The notes under the pieces were generated by a model, which had not been told where the DNA came from, did no database searches, and was given only the letters and a program-made list of their open reading frames with translations. A program made the translations under genes and the position numbers. A stretch of 64,000 nucleotides of DNA from Fodinibius salsisoli (GTDB lineage: Bacteria; Bacteroidota; Rhodothermia; Balneolales; Balneolaceae), in NCBI RefSeq assembly GCF_026229185.1, contig NZ_JAGGJA010000006.1, forward strand, positions 124,001 to 188,000, written 5' to 3'. Shown here piece after piece: positions 1 to 7,937 of the stretch. Position 1 is the stretch's first letter. Each line of letters opens with the position of its first letter.

Positions 1-1
1 A

Positions 2-442
2 GCCTTTGCCAATGAACATCTCTTTACCCCTATGGGCATCACCAACTACGACTGGCGGTTTGCCCCTGACTCCACAAGTCGACAGACCTTTAGTCAAATG
101 TACCTGCAGCCCCGAAACCTTGTGAAACTTGCAGTAATGTATATAAATGAGGGCCAATGGCAGGGCGACCAAATTCTTCCGGCAAACTGGGTGCAGAAAA
201 CATTTAACAAACATACGCCCGAATTTGGCTACTTATGGGAACACAAATATGTTGTCATTAATGGAAAACGATATACCTCCTACATGGCATCGGGTAATGG
301 AGGCCAAAAAATAAATATATGGCCTGCCTACAACATGATTACCGTTTTTACGGGGGGAAATTATAATTCCTATGAACTGTATGGAAAAAGCACACCTCCG
401 AATCAAATGATCCCGAAATATATATTACCGGCCCTTGATTAA
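2..442 (+). CDS. Serine hydrolase (beta-lactamase class C family), C-terminal part
   Basis: The gene enters from the left edge. The frame is open from base 2 (it reads AFANEHLFTPMGITNYDW), so the methionine at base 32 is internal. The visible part is the C-terminal third of a penicillin-binding-protein-like serine hydrolase: the helical segment after the catalytic Ser-Lys, a 'QPRNLVKLAVMYINEGQW' stretch typical of the family, and a late SGNGGQ motif where the KTG/HxG triad usually lies. The SxxK nucleophile lies outside the window. A frameshifted relative sits at 3537-4626 and shares the block before the 'ILPANW' type motif. The substrate cannot be told; the family includes esterases and D-amino-peptidases as well as beta-lactamases. 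Confidence 0.8.
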   Translation, partial: AFANEHLFTPMGITNYDWRFAPDSTSRQTFSQMYLQPRNLVKLAVMYINEGQWQGDQILPANWVQKTFNKHTPEFGYLWEHKYVVINGKRYTSYMASGNGGQKINIWPAYNMITVFTGGNYNSYELYGKSTPPNQMIPKYILPALD

Positions 443-1019
443 GCTGGTGTTATACCCCGCACTTTATTAGTGCTATCCCGACCTATCCGGATATGCAAAA
501 ACGTCTTTCTTATTACAAATACCAGCACGGCGGGAGACAAGCTAGCCCCCCCCTACTTAGGTCACCCCGGCCGCTCACAGTCCTTCTTCGATTCTTCCAA
601 GATATGATTATTTTACTTCCCTGAATTAATTATATGCACGGTGCTTATACCATATATAATGAACTCTTATATCAAAAAGAGTATGACTCATTAAACAATA
701 ACAAATACGCAATTAATAAAGAACTCATTCTATACGGCATCAAGAAGTTGGCCCCATTTAATCATGCTGTAACTTTTGAACAGAAGGAAAATGTAAGTCA
801 TCTATAACAACGATTCCAACACAGACCTGACCGCTGATTGCCATATTAAAAGTTGTAAGCTAACAGAAATTTAGCATTTTAAACTAATACCTGCCTATAG
901 GATTACGCTGGTTAAACCGTGGGTCGTTATTCTATTAAAACATGCTTAGCTAAGTAAATATTAGTAACAATAAATCCATATCGTCAAAAACACTTTTTGG
1001 CTACAATCGCTTTCAGTGG
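443..1019. other. Gene-poor interval with weak cassette-like traces
   Basis: No convincing full gene is present. The stretch contains a small AT-rich ORF (634-807), a copy of a diverged 32-bp dispersed repeat (515-546; partner at 20592-20623), and a weak attC-like pair. In that pair CTATAAC (802-808), followed by AACGATTCC, partly matches GGGTCGTT, followed by GTTATTC, at 921-932. The interval ends in the putative 5' end of the LytS-type kinase. Confidence 0.4.
634..807 (+). CDS. Small hypothetical ORF, possible remnant
   Basis: A 57-residue ATG-started frame. Its middle (KYAINKELILYGIKKL) loosely resembles the TPR-like tail found after some serine hydrolase domains, and the gene just upstream is such a hydrolase. 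It may therefore be a detached tail or a decayed relic. There is no clear ribosome binding site, and the product could be fictional. It is listed because the surrounding stretch holds nothing else. Confidence 0.2.
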   Translation: MHGAYTIYNELLYQKEYDSLNNNKYAINKELILYGIKKLAPFNHAVTFEQKENVSHL

Positions 1020-2138
1020 TTGGCAATTATTAGCACCGTCTGGATTGTATTAGGACTCGTCTGTGCTGCACAAATATATTTCAAAAGCGTGTTGGCTGAT
1101 GATGGGGCTGTTACCGTAACCAGAGCATTGAAATATGCATTACCGATTTGGATGATTTGGATTCCAGCTACTTATGGAGTTATTGGCCTTTGCCGAAGGT
1201 ATCATTTCGGAAAGGATAATCGGCTGGAGAGTTTTTTTATTCACTTATTGGGTAGCTTTGGCTTTGCCCTTCTTCATATGGTATTTCATGCTTGGTGGTT
1301 GTTGGTCCGCTATTCTATTTCGGTTGAATTTAAATCAATGTCTGCTCAAACGATCCATTTGTTGGATGATATCTGGCTTCAGCTTGATCTGCTGGTTTAT
1401 TGGGGAATCGTTGGCGCTTATTTTTCACTGAATTATTACGCCCAAAACAGAAAGCGTGAAATTCATAATCTCCAAATGGAATCTCAACTTAATGAAGCTA
1501 AGTTAACAGCCCTGAAAGCGCAGATTCATCCTCACTTTCTGTTCAATACACTCAGTGCCATTCAAACAATGGTAATGAAGAAAGGCACGTCAAAAGCTGT
1601 TGAGATGATCACAAAACTAAGTAATTATCTACGGTTAACACTGGAGGAAAATTCGAAACAGGTAATGACATTGGCCAAAGAGCTCGATTTTGTTAAACAC
1701 TATTTGGCCATTGAGAAATATCGTTTTGGCGATCGACTGGATGTAAAGTACAGCATCGACAAAGAAACGTATGATTTGATACTACCCAGCTTTTTGCTCC
1801 AACCAATCGTAGAAAATGCTATCAAACATGGTCTGGCACCTAAAGAAGGTAAAATGCTGTTGGAAGTTTCTGCTAAAATGAAAGATAGTATGCTGGAAAT
1901 CCGTATTTTGGACGATGGCGCTGGCAAACAGGCAAGTAACAGGCATACCCTTGGCACCGGACTTCAGCATACTGAAGAGCGCTTACAAAAAATGTATGGA
2001 TCTCATTATAGTTTTGATTTCAGCTATCCTGAAACCGGAGGGTTTTTAGTAACTATCAAGATTCCAACTTTGGAGGAAAAATCTGATACTATTTTTGATG
2101 ACAAAACGGTAACCTCAAGTTCTTCAAGTAATGATTAG
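1020..2138 (+). CDS. LytS/YehU-type sensor histidine kinase
   Basis: An inner-membrane sensor kinase of the His_kinase (pfam06580) type. About four hydrophobic segments fill residues 1-150, a short coiled region follows, and then the phosphoacceptor block 'LKAQIHPHFLFNTLSAIQ' near residue 170 with its HPHFLFN signature. The ATPase part has the N box 'PIVENAIKHG' and a glycine-rich 'GTGLQHTEERL'. The start given is TTG. The frame is open back to base 954 and could begin further upstream without an ATG (the extra residues read KTLFGYNRFQW, family-like), so the true N-terminus is uncertain. It overlaps the LytTR regulator by 8 bp and forms a two-component pair with it. Confidence 0.88.
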   Translation: MAIISTVWIVLGLVCAAQIYFKSVLADDGAVTVTRALKYALPIWMIWIPATYGVIGLCRRYHFGKDNRLESFFIHLLGSFGFALLHMVFHAWWLLVRYSISVEFKSMSAQTIHLLDDIWLQLDLLVYWGIVGAYFSLNYYAQNRKREIHNLQMESQLNEAKLTALKAQIHPHFLFNTLSAIQTMVMKKGTSKAVEMITKLSNYLRLTLEENSKQVMTLAKELDFVKHYLAIEKYRFGDRLDVKYSIDKETYDLILPSFLLQPIVENAIKHGLAPKEGKMLLEVSAKMKDSMLEIRILDDGAGKQASNRHTLGTGLQHTEERLQKMYGSHYSFDFSYPETGGFLVTIKIPTLEEKSDTIFDDKTVTSSSSSND

Positions 2139-2904
2139 AACTATAATCACGGATGATGAGCAATTGGTCCGAGAAAATATTCGAATGCGCCTTGCTGATC
2201 ATAATGATGTAACAATCGTTGGAACGTGCACAAATGGCACAGAGACTATCCGAAAAGTAAACGATCTTCAACCGGATTTACTCTTCCTTGATATTCGGAT
2301 GCCGGGCTATAATGGATTTGAAGTGTTAGCTGACCTAAAGATAAACCATAAACTCCAGGTGATTGTTATTACGGCCTATGACCAATACGCTGTAAAAGCA
2401 TTTGAAGCTAATGCTGTAGATTATCTCTTGAAACCCATAAATACAGAACGATTTAACGAGGCGCTGAACCGTGTAAGAAAGAATCTCAATGATATTGATG
2501 TAAATGAACTGAAAATACTGTTGAAAAATCTGGAAAATCGAAAAAATAATTCTTTCTCCATCAATCAATCTAAGCGTCTGGCAATTAAAATGAAAAACAG
2601 GACCCGATTTATAGTTGTCGATGACATTTCGCACTTGCAGGCAGATGGGGATTATGTGAAAATAATGCTCGGTGAGAATCAAAAACCGTACCTCAAACGT
2701 GATACAATGAAACGCCTTGCCAAAAAACTGGCCCCTTCGTTTATACGAATTCATCGCTCCTATATCATCAACTCAGAAAAAATAGTAGAGACCATCCGCA
2801 GTAACACCGACGATTTGTACGTGAAGCTCAAGAGCGGTATAAAACTAAAGGTAAGCGAAAATTATAAAGCTGATTTAGAACGTTTACTACAAAACAGTTA
2901 TTAG
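2131..2904 (+). CDS. LytTR-family response regulator
   Basis: The cytoplasmic partner of the LytS-like kinase, translationally coupled by overlap. The receiver domain (1-120) has acidic residues ITDDEQ at the start, the phosphoryl-acceptor Asp in 'DLLFLDIRMPG', and the conserved Lys in 'YLLKPI'. The C-terminal LytTR DNA-binding domain (about 150-255) shows the characteristic 'HLQADGDYVKI' and 'FIRIHRSYIIN' strands. The 257-residue length is normal for the family. LytTR regulators bind paired direct repeats; the targets cannot be assigned from this sequence. Confidence 0.92.
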   Translation: MIRTIITDDEQLVRENIRMRLADHNDVTIVGTCTNGTETIRKVNDLQPDLLFLDIRMPGYNGFEVLADLKINHKLQVIVITAYDQYAVKAFEANAVDYLLKPINTERFNEALNRVRKNLNDIDVNELKILLKNLENRKNNSFSINQSKRLAIKMKNRTRFIVVDDISHLQADGDYVKIMLGENQKPYLKRDTMKRLAKKLAPSFIRIHRSYIINSEKIVETIRSNTDDLYVKLKSGIKLKVSENYKADLERLLQNSY

Positions 2905-3028
2905 CACAAGGTATCCAGCGCATAAACACCCCCATCTGCCGATAAAAACCCCGGTTTCACAGAACCCATCTTCTTATCACCCATTGATTTTGCTATTCTT
3001 TTAGAAACATAATCTGAAAGACAAATCA

Positions 3029-3517
3029 ATGCTAAAGAAAATCCTAACGCTAACACTCTTGGTGCTGTGGAACATCACCGGAAGTATGGCACAGTCACCC
3101 GAAACTGGAATACAACAAATATATCAACAATTCAGCAAAGCATACGAAGAGTTGGACCCCACGATGATAGCTCCTCTTTATGCGGAAGAAACTTATTATT
3201 TAACTCCTGATCCAGAGGAGGGCATCCGTAAAGGAAAAGAGGAAGTACTAAAAAGTTTTATCGGGACGTTCGAGCAGGCCCAAAAACGAGGTTCCAAGTT
3301 GAAGATGACCTTTAAGATTATAAAACGGAACCAGTCGGGAAATCTCGCATACGATGTTGGGTACTACAAATTTCAAGCTTTTCCAAAAGAAGGTGAACCC
3401 TTTAAGGCCGCAGGCAAATTTGTGACTGTCCTTCAACAAAATAATAACGGAGAGTGGCAATTTGTAGTTGATGCTTTTAGTAGCGCCCCTGTCAACCTAT
3501 TTGAACAGATCAAATAA
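3029..3517 (+). CDS. Exported NTF2-like (SnoaL/DUF4440) protein
   Basis: A 162-residue protein with a clear signal peptide (a KKILTLTLLVLW core and an AQ cleavage region near residue 21). A single cone-shaped NTF2-like fold follows, with 'IQQIYQQFSKAYEELDPTMIAPLYAEETYYLTPD' spread over its first helices and strand. Such proteins are usually assigned to DUF4440; many are of unknown function and some are isomerases. The next gene, a serine hydrolase, starts 19 bp downstream, so the two were probably co-transcribed. Confidence 0.75.
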   Translation: MLKKILTLTLLVLWNITGSMAQSPETGIQQIYQQFSKAYEELDPTMIAPLYAEETYYLTPDPEEGIRKGKEEVLKSFIGTFEQAQKRGSKLKMTFKIIKRNQSGNLAYDVGYYKFQAFPKEGEPFKAAGKFVTVLQQNNNGEWQFVVDAFSSAPVNLFEQIK

Positions 3518-3536
3518 TCCGAAAACTCATTTCCTC

Positions 3537-4626
3537 ATGAGACAAAGAACGATACTCCCTTTTGCAACCCTCCTATTGGCTTCTCTTTCGGCCGAATTAT
3601 ATGCTCAACCGGCTACGCAATCGCCTATTTATCCTGATACAAGCTGGATGCAATATTCCACTCCGGAAGAAGCCGGATGGTCATCTAAAAAAATTACGGA
3701 AGTCAAAGCATTTGCTGATTCGCTGGGTTCTGATGCCGTAATGTTAATTTATAATGGAGCTATTGTAACTGAATGGGGACACAATACCGAAGTAGAATTT
3801 ATCGCTTCTATCTACAAAAGCTTGTTCAATGCGTTATATGGCATTGCTGTAGAAGATGGCAAAATCGATACCTCATCGACACTTGGCGAACTTGGAATAC
3901 AGGCTAACCCATCACTTTCTGAAACGGAAAAAGAGGCTAAGGTCATCCATCTACTATCAGCAAGTTCCGGGGTGTATCGTACGCCAGAAGGTCGTGGGCC
4001 GGTGCCCGGCAGTGCACGACCGGGAGAACGATGGTATTACAACGGTTGGGATTTTAATGCATTGGGTAGCATATATGAGCAAGAAACTGGAGAAGTAATC
4101 TTTAAAGCTATTGAAATAGTATATAGCTAAACCGATAGGCATGCAGGATTATGAAGCCAGATGGGGTCACTATTTTTCACAGCCATGGCGATCAGAACAT
4201 CCCAGTTATAATATATGGATGTCGGCCCGTGACCTGGCACGTTTTGGTCTTTTATATTTGCGAAATGGTCGATGGAAAGGTAATCAAGTTATTCCATCCA
4301 GTTGGATTGAGACAAGTATCAAGCCCAGATTCAAATATGTTATCGGTAGGGAAATCCCAGTCCACTACGGACTATTATGGTGGATAAAAGGAAATGAACT
4401 TGAAAAGTATGATACGTTTCTCGCTTCAGGCACAGGAAGTCAGTCAATAATTGTTTTGCCCAAATTAGATCTTGTTTTCGTTCACCGTGCTTCGCGCGAT
4501 TACAATCAAGGAGTCTATGGACTTGACGCCGAGAAAATCTTACTTCAACTTATTGATGCCAAAACTCAAAACGCTTCATCTAACCCCGAGTTGATACCTG
4601 TAAACTGGAGTCAAGAATCAGAATAA
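3537..4626 (+). pseudogene. Serine hydrolase (beta-lactamase family), frameshifted
   Basis: Reading starts at ATG 3537 with a signal peptide ending in LYAQ. The first frame carries the SxxK nucleophile motif (SIYK in 'IASIYKSLFNALYG') and the YxN motif (YYN before GWDFNALG). It then goes off register near 4110-4122 and stops at 4130. The second frame resumes with IAKPIGMQDYEA from about 4123 and continues to 4626 with the C-terminal half (YNIWMSARDLARFGLLYLRN). Removing one base near 4117 would join 'FKAIEI' to 'YIAKPIGMQ' and restore a normal-length enzyme of about 360 residues. It is therefore either a genuine pseudogene or a sequencing error. A relative lies at the left edge. Confidence 0.85.
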
Positions 4627-4766
4627 ACAAAGAAACCTAACACGCGCATCAGGCTTCGAACCTAACGCTTAAATCAGCCCTTCCGCCGGTGGTATTGCCA
4701 AAAGCTAAATAGCATTCCAGCCGGGATTACTCCCAGGCTTTTAATAGCGTCAGGTTCCGTAATACA

Positions 4767-4785
4767 ATGCTGGTATTATCAGCAT
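4767..4785 (+). other. Hairpin in the leader of the first IS110 copy
   Basis: ATGCTG and CAGCAT form a 6-bp perfect stem around a 7-nt loop, 26 bp before the transposase ATG. In this family the non-coding end can encode a bridge RNA. This short hairpin is all the structure I can assign in this leader, which does not resemble the leader of the second copy. Confidence 0.35.
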
Positions 4786-4810
4786 ACCATGAATAAAATG
4801 TGCATTTGTT

Positions 4811-5686
4811 ATGGATACTACAACCCCCACGTCCTATCACCATTTTCTGGGCATTGATGTGTCAAAAGATACGATCGACTGTTGGTTGCGTCCCCGCGGG
4901 GAATACAGCCAATGGACAAATCGAGACGAAGGCTTCCAGCGCCTGCACCAGTGGCTCAAAGGCCACAACTGCTCCCAACAATATACGTTAATTTGCATTG
5001 AAGATACCGGCGTTTACAGCGACCAGATTAGCCCTACGCCTCCGCCGAAAGAGCCTGTCAAACAGCTGCAGCAGCTGTACGCCGAACGTCAGCGGATTAT
5101 TAGTGCACGCAGTGCCACCCAAAATCGCAGCCAACAAGCCACCCACGCCCAGGTGCCCTCTGCGTTGCTCGAGGAGCAGTGGCAGCAACAACTGCAGCTA
5201 TATAAGCAACAAATTGAACAGCTGGAAAAGCAGATCCACCAACTTATTACCACTCATCAGGGACTGAATCGATATTACCAGCTGCTGCTAAGCATCCCCG
5301 GCATAGGAAACGTCACCGCCTGGCTGTGGCTTACATTGTTTTACGGGCAGCAAAAGCTCAATCATAAAAAGATTGCCTCACGGTTTGGGTTTGCCCCGCA
5401 CGGTCACCGCTCCGGCACCTCGGTACGAGGTCGGACCCGTTCCTCCGGGCACGGAAACAGCCAGATGCGATCCTGTATGACCATGGTTGCCCGATCGGTA
5501 AGCCATCATTACGAGCGGTTTGCTCGCTACAAACAACGGAAACTTGATGAGGGGAAGCCGTGGCCGATCGTCAGAAACAATCTAATTAACAAAATGATTA
5601 AAATAATCTGTGCTATCTGGAACAGCGGGCAGGCCTTCCGGAAAGATTATGAGTCTCGTTTTGATCGGCAAAAAAATGCGGCATAA
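4811..5686 (+). pseudogene. IS110-family transposase with internal deletion
   Basis: The N-terminal RuvC-like DEDD domain starts normally (FLGIDVSKDTIDCWL, and the Glu in 'ICIEDTGVYS' near residue 65). The text then jumps straight to 'DQISPTPPPKEPVKQLQQLY', which belongs downstream of the 'KTDxxDA' region. Some 40-60 residues, including the catalytic Asp pair, are absent with the frame kept. The rest is intact: a coiled segment, the Tnp_20 domain 'LLLSIPGIGNVTAWLWL', the serine-bearing 'GTSVRGRTRSSGHG' stretch and the C-terminal tail. The 291 residues compare with about 340 for full members. The product is probably inactive on its own. Confidence 0.8.
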
Positions 5687-5722
5687 TACTTGACAAAGTC
5701 ATAGCATTCAAGGGGACCCCAA

Positions 5723-5761
5723 GCGTGCCTCCCACCTACGCCAAGGCTTCGGCGGGCATGC
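5723..5761 (+). ncRNA. Nested hairpin in IS110 right end (copy 1)
   Basis: GCGTGCC (5723-5729) pairs with GGCATGC (5755-5761) with one wobble. Inside it CGCC (5739-5742) pairs with GGCG (5751-5754). The same structure is present downstream of copy 2. Elements of the IS1111 group are reported to encode their bridge RNA in the right end, so this is a candidate RNA segment, not a demonstrated one. A similar motif also occurs as a plain genomic repeat in many bacteria. Confidence 0.3.
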
Positions 5762-5935
5762 CCTTGCCCACTTTGGCTTTTTAGCTCTCCGTTCTTTATT
5801 TAATAAATCAACATTCTTGCGCGTGCAACTTATCCGCAATGTCGTTAGAGCAACCTATTTGCATTTCGCTCGTTGTTAGTTTGTACTTTTCTTTGTACTA
5901 TTTAAAAGTCACTTATTAACACAACCTATAGCGTT

Positions 5936-6220
5936 ATGAAACGTGTCCAACTTGATAAAGACATTCAGCCGTTGTCCGAATTTCGGGCCAATGTAGCCTC
6001 AATGATTGAAAAAATTAAAACGGAACACCGTCCCCTTGTTATTACACAACATGGAAAAAGTTCTGCTGTATTGCTTGATGTGGGTGATTATGAGCAAATG
6101 ATCGATACCATTGAATTGCTTCAGGAAATCAATCAAGCCCGTCAAGAGATTGAAGATGGCAAAGGTACCGAGCATGAAGACGTTATAGGTTCATTGAAGG
6201 AACGGTTGGGGAAAGCATAA
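5936..6220 (+). CDS. Phd/YefM-family antitoxin
   Basis: A 94-residue protein with the N-terminal Phd/YefM DNA-binding fold ('LSEFRANVASMIEKIKTEHR', then 'PLVITQHGKSSAVLLDVGDYEQM'). A C-terminal helical, acidic tail (residues 60-94) would wrap the toxin. Its stop abuts the ATG of the RelE-like gene (TAAATG), which indicates coupled translation. Such antitoxins repress their own operon; no distinct operator was identified upstream. Confidence 0.93.
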   Translation: MKRVQLDKDIQPLSEFRANVASMIEKIKTEHRPLVITQHGKSSAVLLDVGDYEQMIDTIELLQEINQARQEIEDGKGTEHEDVIGSLKERLGKA

Positions 6221-6523
6221 ATGCGTATTGTCTGGTCTCCTACTTCTCAATGGAAAATAGATAAAATTGTAGACTATATTTCAAAAGATAATGTAGATGC
6301 TGCATTGGCGTTGGTTGAAGAGTTTGAAAAGCATGTCCAGCATTTGAAAAAACATCCTCGTTCAGGCCAAATGGTTCCAGCCCTAAATGATGAAATGGTC
6401 CGGCAGCTTGTGGTTCAGACAAATTATTTGATCATCTATGAAATCAATCAGAATCAAATCGATATTTTGACTATTCGTCACGCCAGGCAAGATGAAAATG
6501 AATCTGATATTAAGCCTGAATAA
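6221..6523 (+). CDS. RelE/ParE-superfamily toxin
   Basis: A 100-residue compact toxin of the RelE/ParE fold: 'WSPTSQWKIDKIVDYISKDN' at the N-terminus, 'LKKHPRSGQMVPAL' in the middle, and the C-terminal strand 'YLIIYEINQNQIDILTIRHARQ' with the family's closing R/H residues. It could be a ribosome-dependent mRNase (RelE-like) or a gyrase poison (ParE-like); the sequence alone does not decide. It begins immediately after the antitoxin stop. In cassette arrays such pairs stabilise the array. Confidence 0.92.
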   Translation: MRIVWSPTSQWKIDKIVDYISKDNVDAALALVEEFEKHVQHLKKHPRSGQMVPALNDEMVRQLVVQTNYLIIYEINQNQIDILTIRHARQDENESDIKPE

Positions 6524-6529
6524 AGGTTG

Positions 6530-6656
6530 CTCTAACCTACGCATTAACTCGGACGCACCTCGCCAATTCTTTTCCACCCTTGGTTTTGATACTCTTCTTT
6601 AGTTAATTGCTGATTCAACACTGAAACGTGTCCAGTTATACGCTAGTCGGTTAGGC
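6530..6656 (+). repeat. attC-like recombination site of the TA cassette
   Basis: R'' is CTCTAAC (6530-6536) and R' is GTTAGGC (6650-6656). The inner arms CTACGCATTAACTCGGAC (from 6537) and GTCCAGTTATACGCTAG (6630-6646) are complementary apart from a few unpaired bases. Such extrahelical bases are what orient the folded strand in attC recombination. The centre is unstructured and variable. Total length is about 127 nt, within the known range. Confidence 0.7.
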
Positions 6657-6760
6657 ATGCTAAATCATTTCAAGCAATTAAAAAAACTTGTGAAAACTAA
6701 TTACAGCATGTACACTTCTATTCTCAACAAGCTTCATAAACCTAACTCTTTTCCTATTAT

Positions 6761-7522
6761 ATGCGTGTTGCTGTGATATATGACATTCACGGAAACCTTC
6801 CGGCTTTAGAGGCTGTGCTCAATGAAATCAAAATGACTAATGTCGATTGCATCATTGTTGGCGGAGATGTGATTGCTGGTCCTATGCCCACCGAGACTTT
6901 ATCGTTATTACAGAATGTTAGTATTCCTACACATTTTATTTATGGTAATGCAGAATCTGAACTTTTAAGACACTTAGCTGGTAAAAAGCCACAAGGGCTA
7001 TCAGAGCGAGCAGATGAAGCGACCTTTTGGACTTCGAAACAACTGACCAAAGACCAAAAGCATTTTATATCGCAGTGGCCTGCAACTTATGAACTAACTT
7101 TAGATGGGTATGGAAAAATTCTTTTTTGCCATGCCACGCCCCACAGCGATATTGTAGTTTTTACTAAAAATACGCCGGAAAGGAAATTAGTAGATCTCTT
7201 TGAGGGACAAAACGCAGCTTTAGTTATTTGTGGGCATACCCATATGCAATTTGACCGAAATATCGGGGGGCTTCGGGTAGTCAATGCCGGAAGTGTGGGG
7301 ATGCCGTTTGGTCATACAGGAGCTGATTGGCTTCTCATCGATACTGAAATCGAGTTCAGGCATACTAGCTATAATATTTCGAAAGCGGCTAAGAAGTTAA
7401 TACAATCTAACTACCCTCATGTTGAGGATTTTTTAACAAACAATGTATTAGAACCACCATCCGAGACGAAGGCTCTCGAGATGCTCTCTCGGTTGGAGGC
7501 GATAACAGCTGATAAAGAGTAA
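6761..7522 (+). CDS. Metallophosphoesterase (YfcE/MJ0936-like)
   Basis: A 253-residue calcineurin-like phosphoesterase. The metal-binding motifs are in order: 'DIHGNLPAL' (D-x-H, residue 8 on), 'IIVGGDVIAGP' (GGD), 'YGNAESE' (GNxE), 'FCHATPHSD' and 'CGHTHMQFDR' (GHTH). These ligand two metal ions in phosphodiesterases of the YfcE group. Its physiological substrate is unknown. It probably belongs to the cassette starting at 6651 (TTAGGCATGC). The matching R'' that would close this cassette was not found, so its right boundary is unclear. Confidence 0.9.
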   Translation: MRVAVIYDIHGNLPALEAVLNEIKMTNVDCIIVGGDVIAGPMPTETLSLLQNVSIPTHFIYGNAESELLRHLAGKKPQGLSERADEATFWTSKQLTKDQKHFISQWPATYELTLDGYGKILFCHATPHSDIVVFTKNTPERKLVDLFEGQNAALVICGHTHMQFDRNIGGLRVVNAGSVGMPFGHTGADWLLIDTEIEFRHTSYNISKAAKKLIQSNYPHVEDFLTNNVLEPPSETKALEMLSRLEAITADKE

Positions 7523-7684
7523 GTAGCTTCCTAAGAAGTTCATCAAGTAGGGATTGTAGAATGCCCCTGCCTGGCTCCTAAGATATGTCGTTATGTTTTT
7601 CTTGGAGATGAGCCCTTCGTCGAGACGCTTTTGTTGGTATAAATTAAGGTTCTCAAAGTTAGGGCTGTTTTCTTGCAGTGTCAT
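7523..7684 (-). pseudogene. Possible IS110 C-terminal remnant
   Basis: The minus-strand frame ending near 7684 contains 'LYQQKRLDEGLISKKN'. It resembles 'RYKQRKLDEGKPWP' near the C-terminus of the transposase relic at 4811-5686, and related ends of IS110 proteins. No further homology is clear and the frame runs into the metallophosphoesterase on the other strand, so this may be chance. The rest of 7685-7937 contains only the inverted repeat at 7801-7828. Confidence 0.22.
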
Positions 7685-7800
7685 TATTCTTCACTGGTTT
7701 CTTCAACCCAAAAGACTGTTTATTATCTTGCTTCATATCCTTTAGTTCTTATCCGTCCCCACCAAAACTCAAGAAACATCCAGCCATAAAAAATTGAGGG

Positions 7801-7828
7801 ATGAAATAGTTTATTTAAGCTATTTCAT
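7801..7828. promoter_or_regulatory. Inverted repeat ATGAAATAG-N10-CTATTTCAT
   Basis: A perfect 9-bp inverted repeat with a 10-nt spacer, 110 bp before the next gene start. It could be an operator or an RNA hairpin. No T-run follows, so a terminator is unlikely. Its partner protein is unknown. Confidence 0.35.
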
Positions 7829-7937
7829 TAATCGATTCTTATTTGTTTGATAAGTATTTACATCAACTCTGCAACTACTCATACCTAAATCCCGTAGTAG
7901 TGGGCAATTAACAATCTAAATTGTAATTAAAATCATT

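Larger units (their letters stand above)
4680..5812 (+). mobile_element. IS110/IS1111-family element, copy 1 (decayed)
   Basis: The element consists of the transposase relic 4811-5686 and a 3' non-coding end that is nearly identical to that of copy 2 (9989-10110), ending at a shared ATCAAC. The left border is approximate. On both sides lie sequences that look like the two arms of an attC site: CCTAACACGCGCATC at about 4636-4650 to the left, and TTGCGCGTGCAAC at 5817-5829 just to the right. Their CACGCGCA/TGCGCGTG cores are perfect complements. Insertion into attC sites is known for the IS1111-attC group; that identity is inferred here. Confidence 0.6.
5845..6650 (+). other. Integron-type gene cassette carrying a toxin-antitoxin pair
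   Basis: The left boundary reads G^TTAGAGCAACC (5844-5855). Just after the toxin gene the sequence reads GGTTGCTCTAAC (6525-6536), its exact 12-nt reverse complement. This is expected when the R'' box of a cassette's attC matches the cassette's own first bases, as in a circularised gene cassette. The right boundary is G^TTAGGC at 6650/6651. Size (about 806 bp), a gene on the plus strand close to both ends, and toxin-antitoxin content are all typical of chromosomal integron cassettes. Confidence 0.75.

Noticed and set aside
4800-5267. Alternative plus-strand frames overlapping the IS110 transposase
   Set aside because: Shadows of the transposase in other frames without recognisable motifs.
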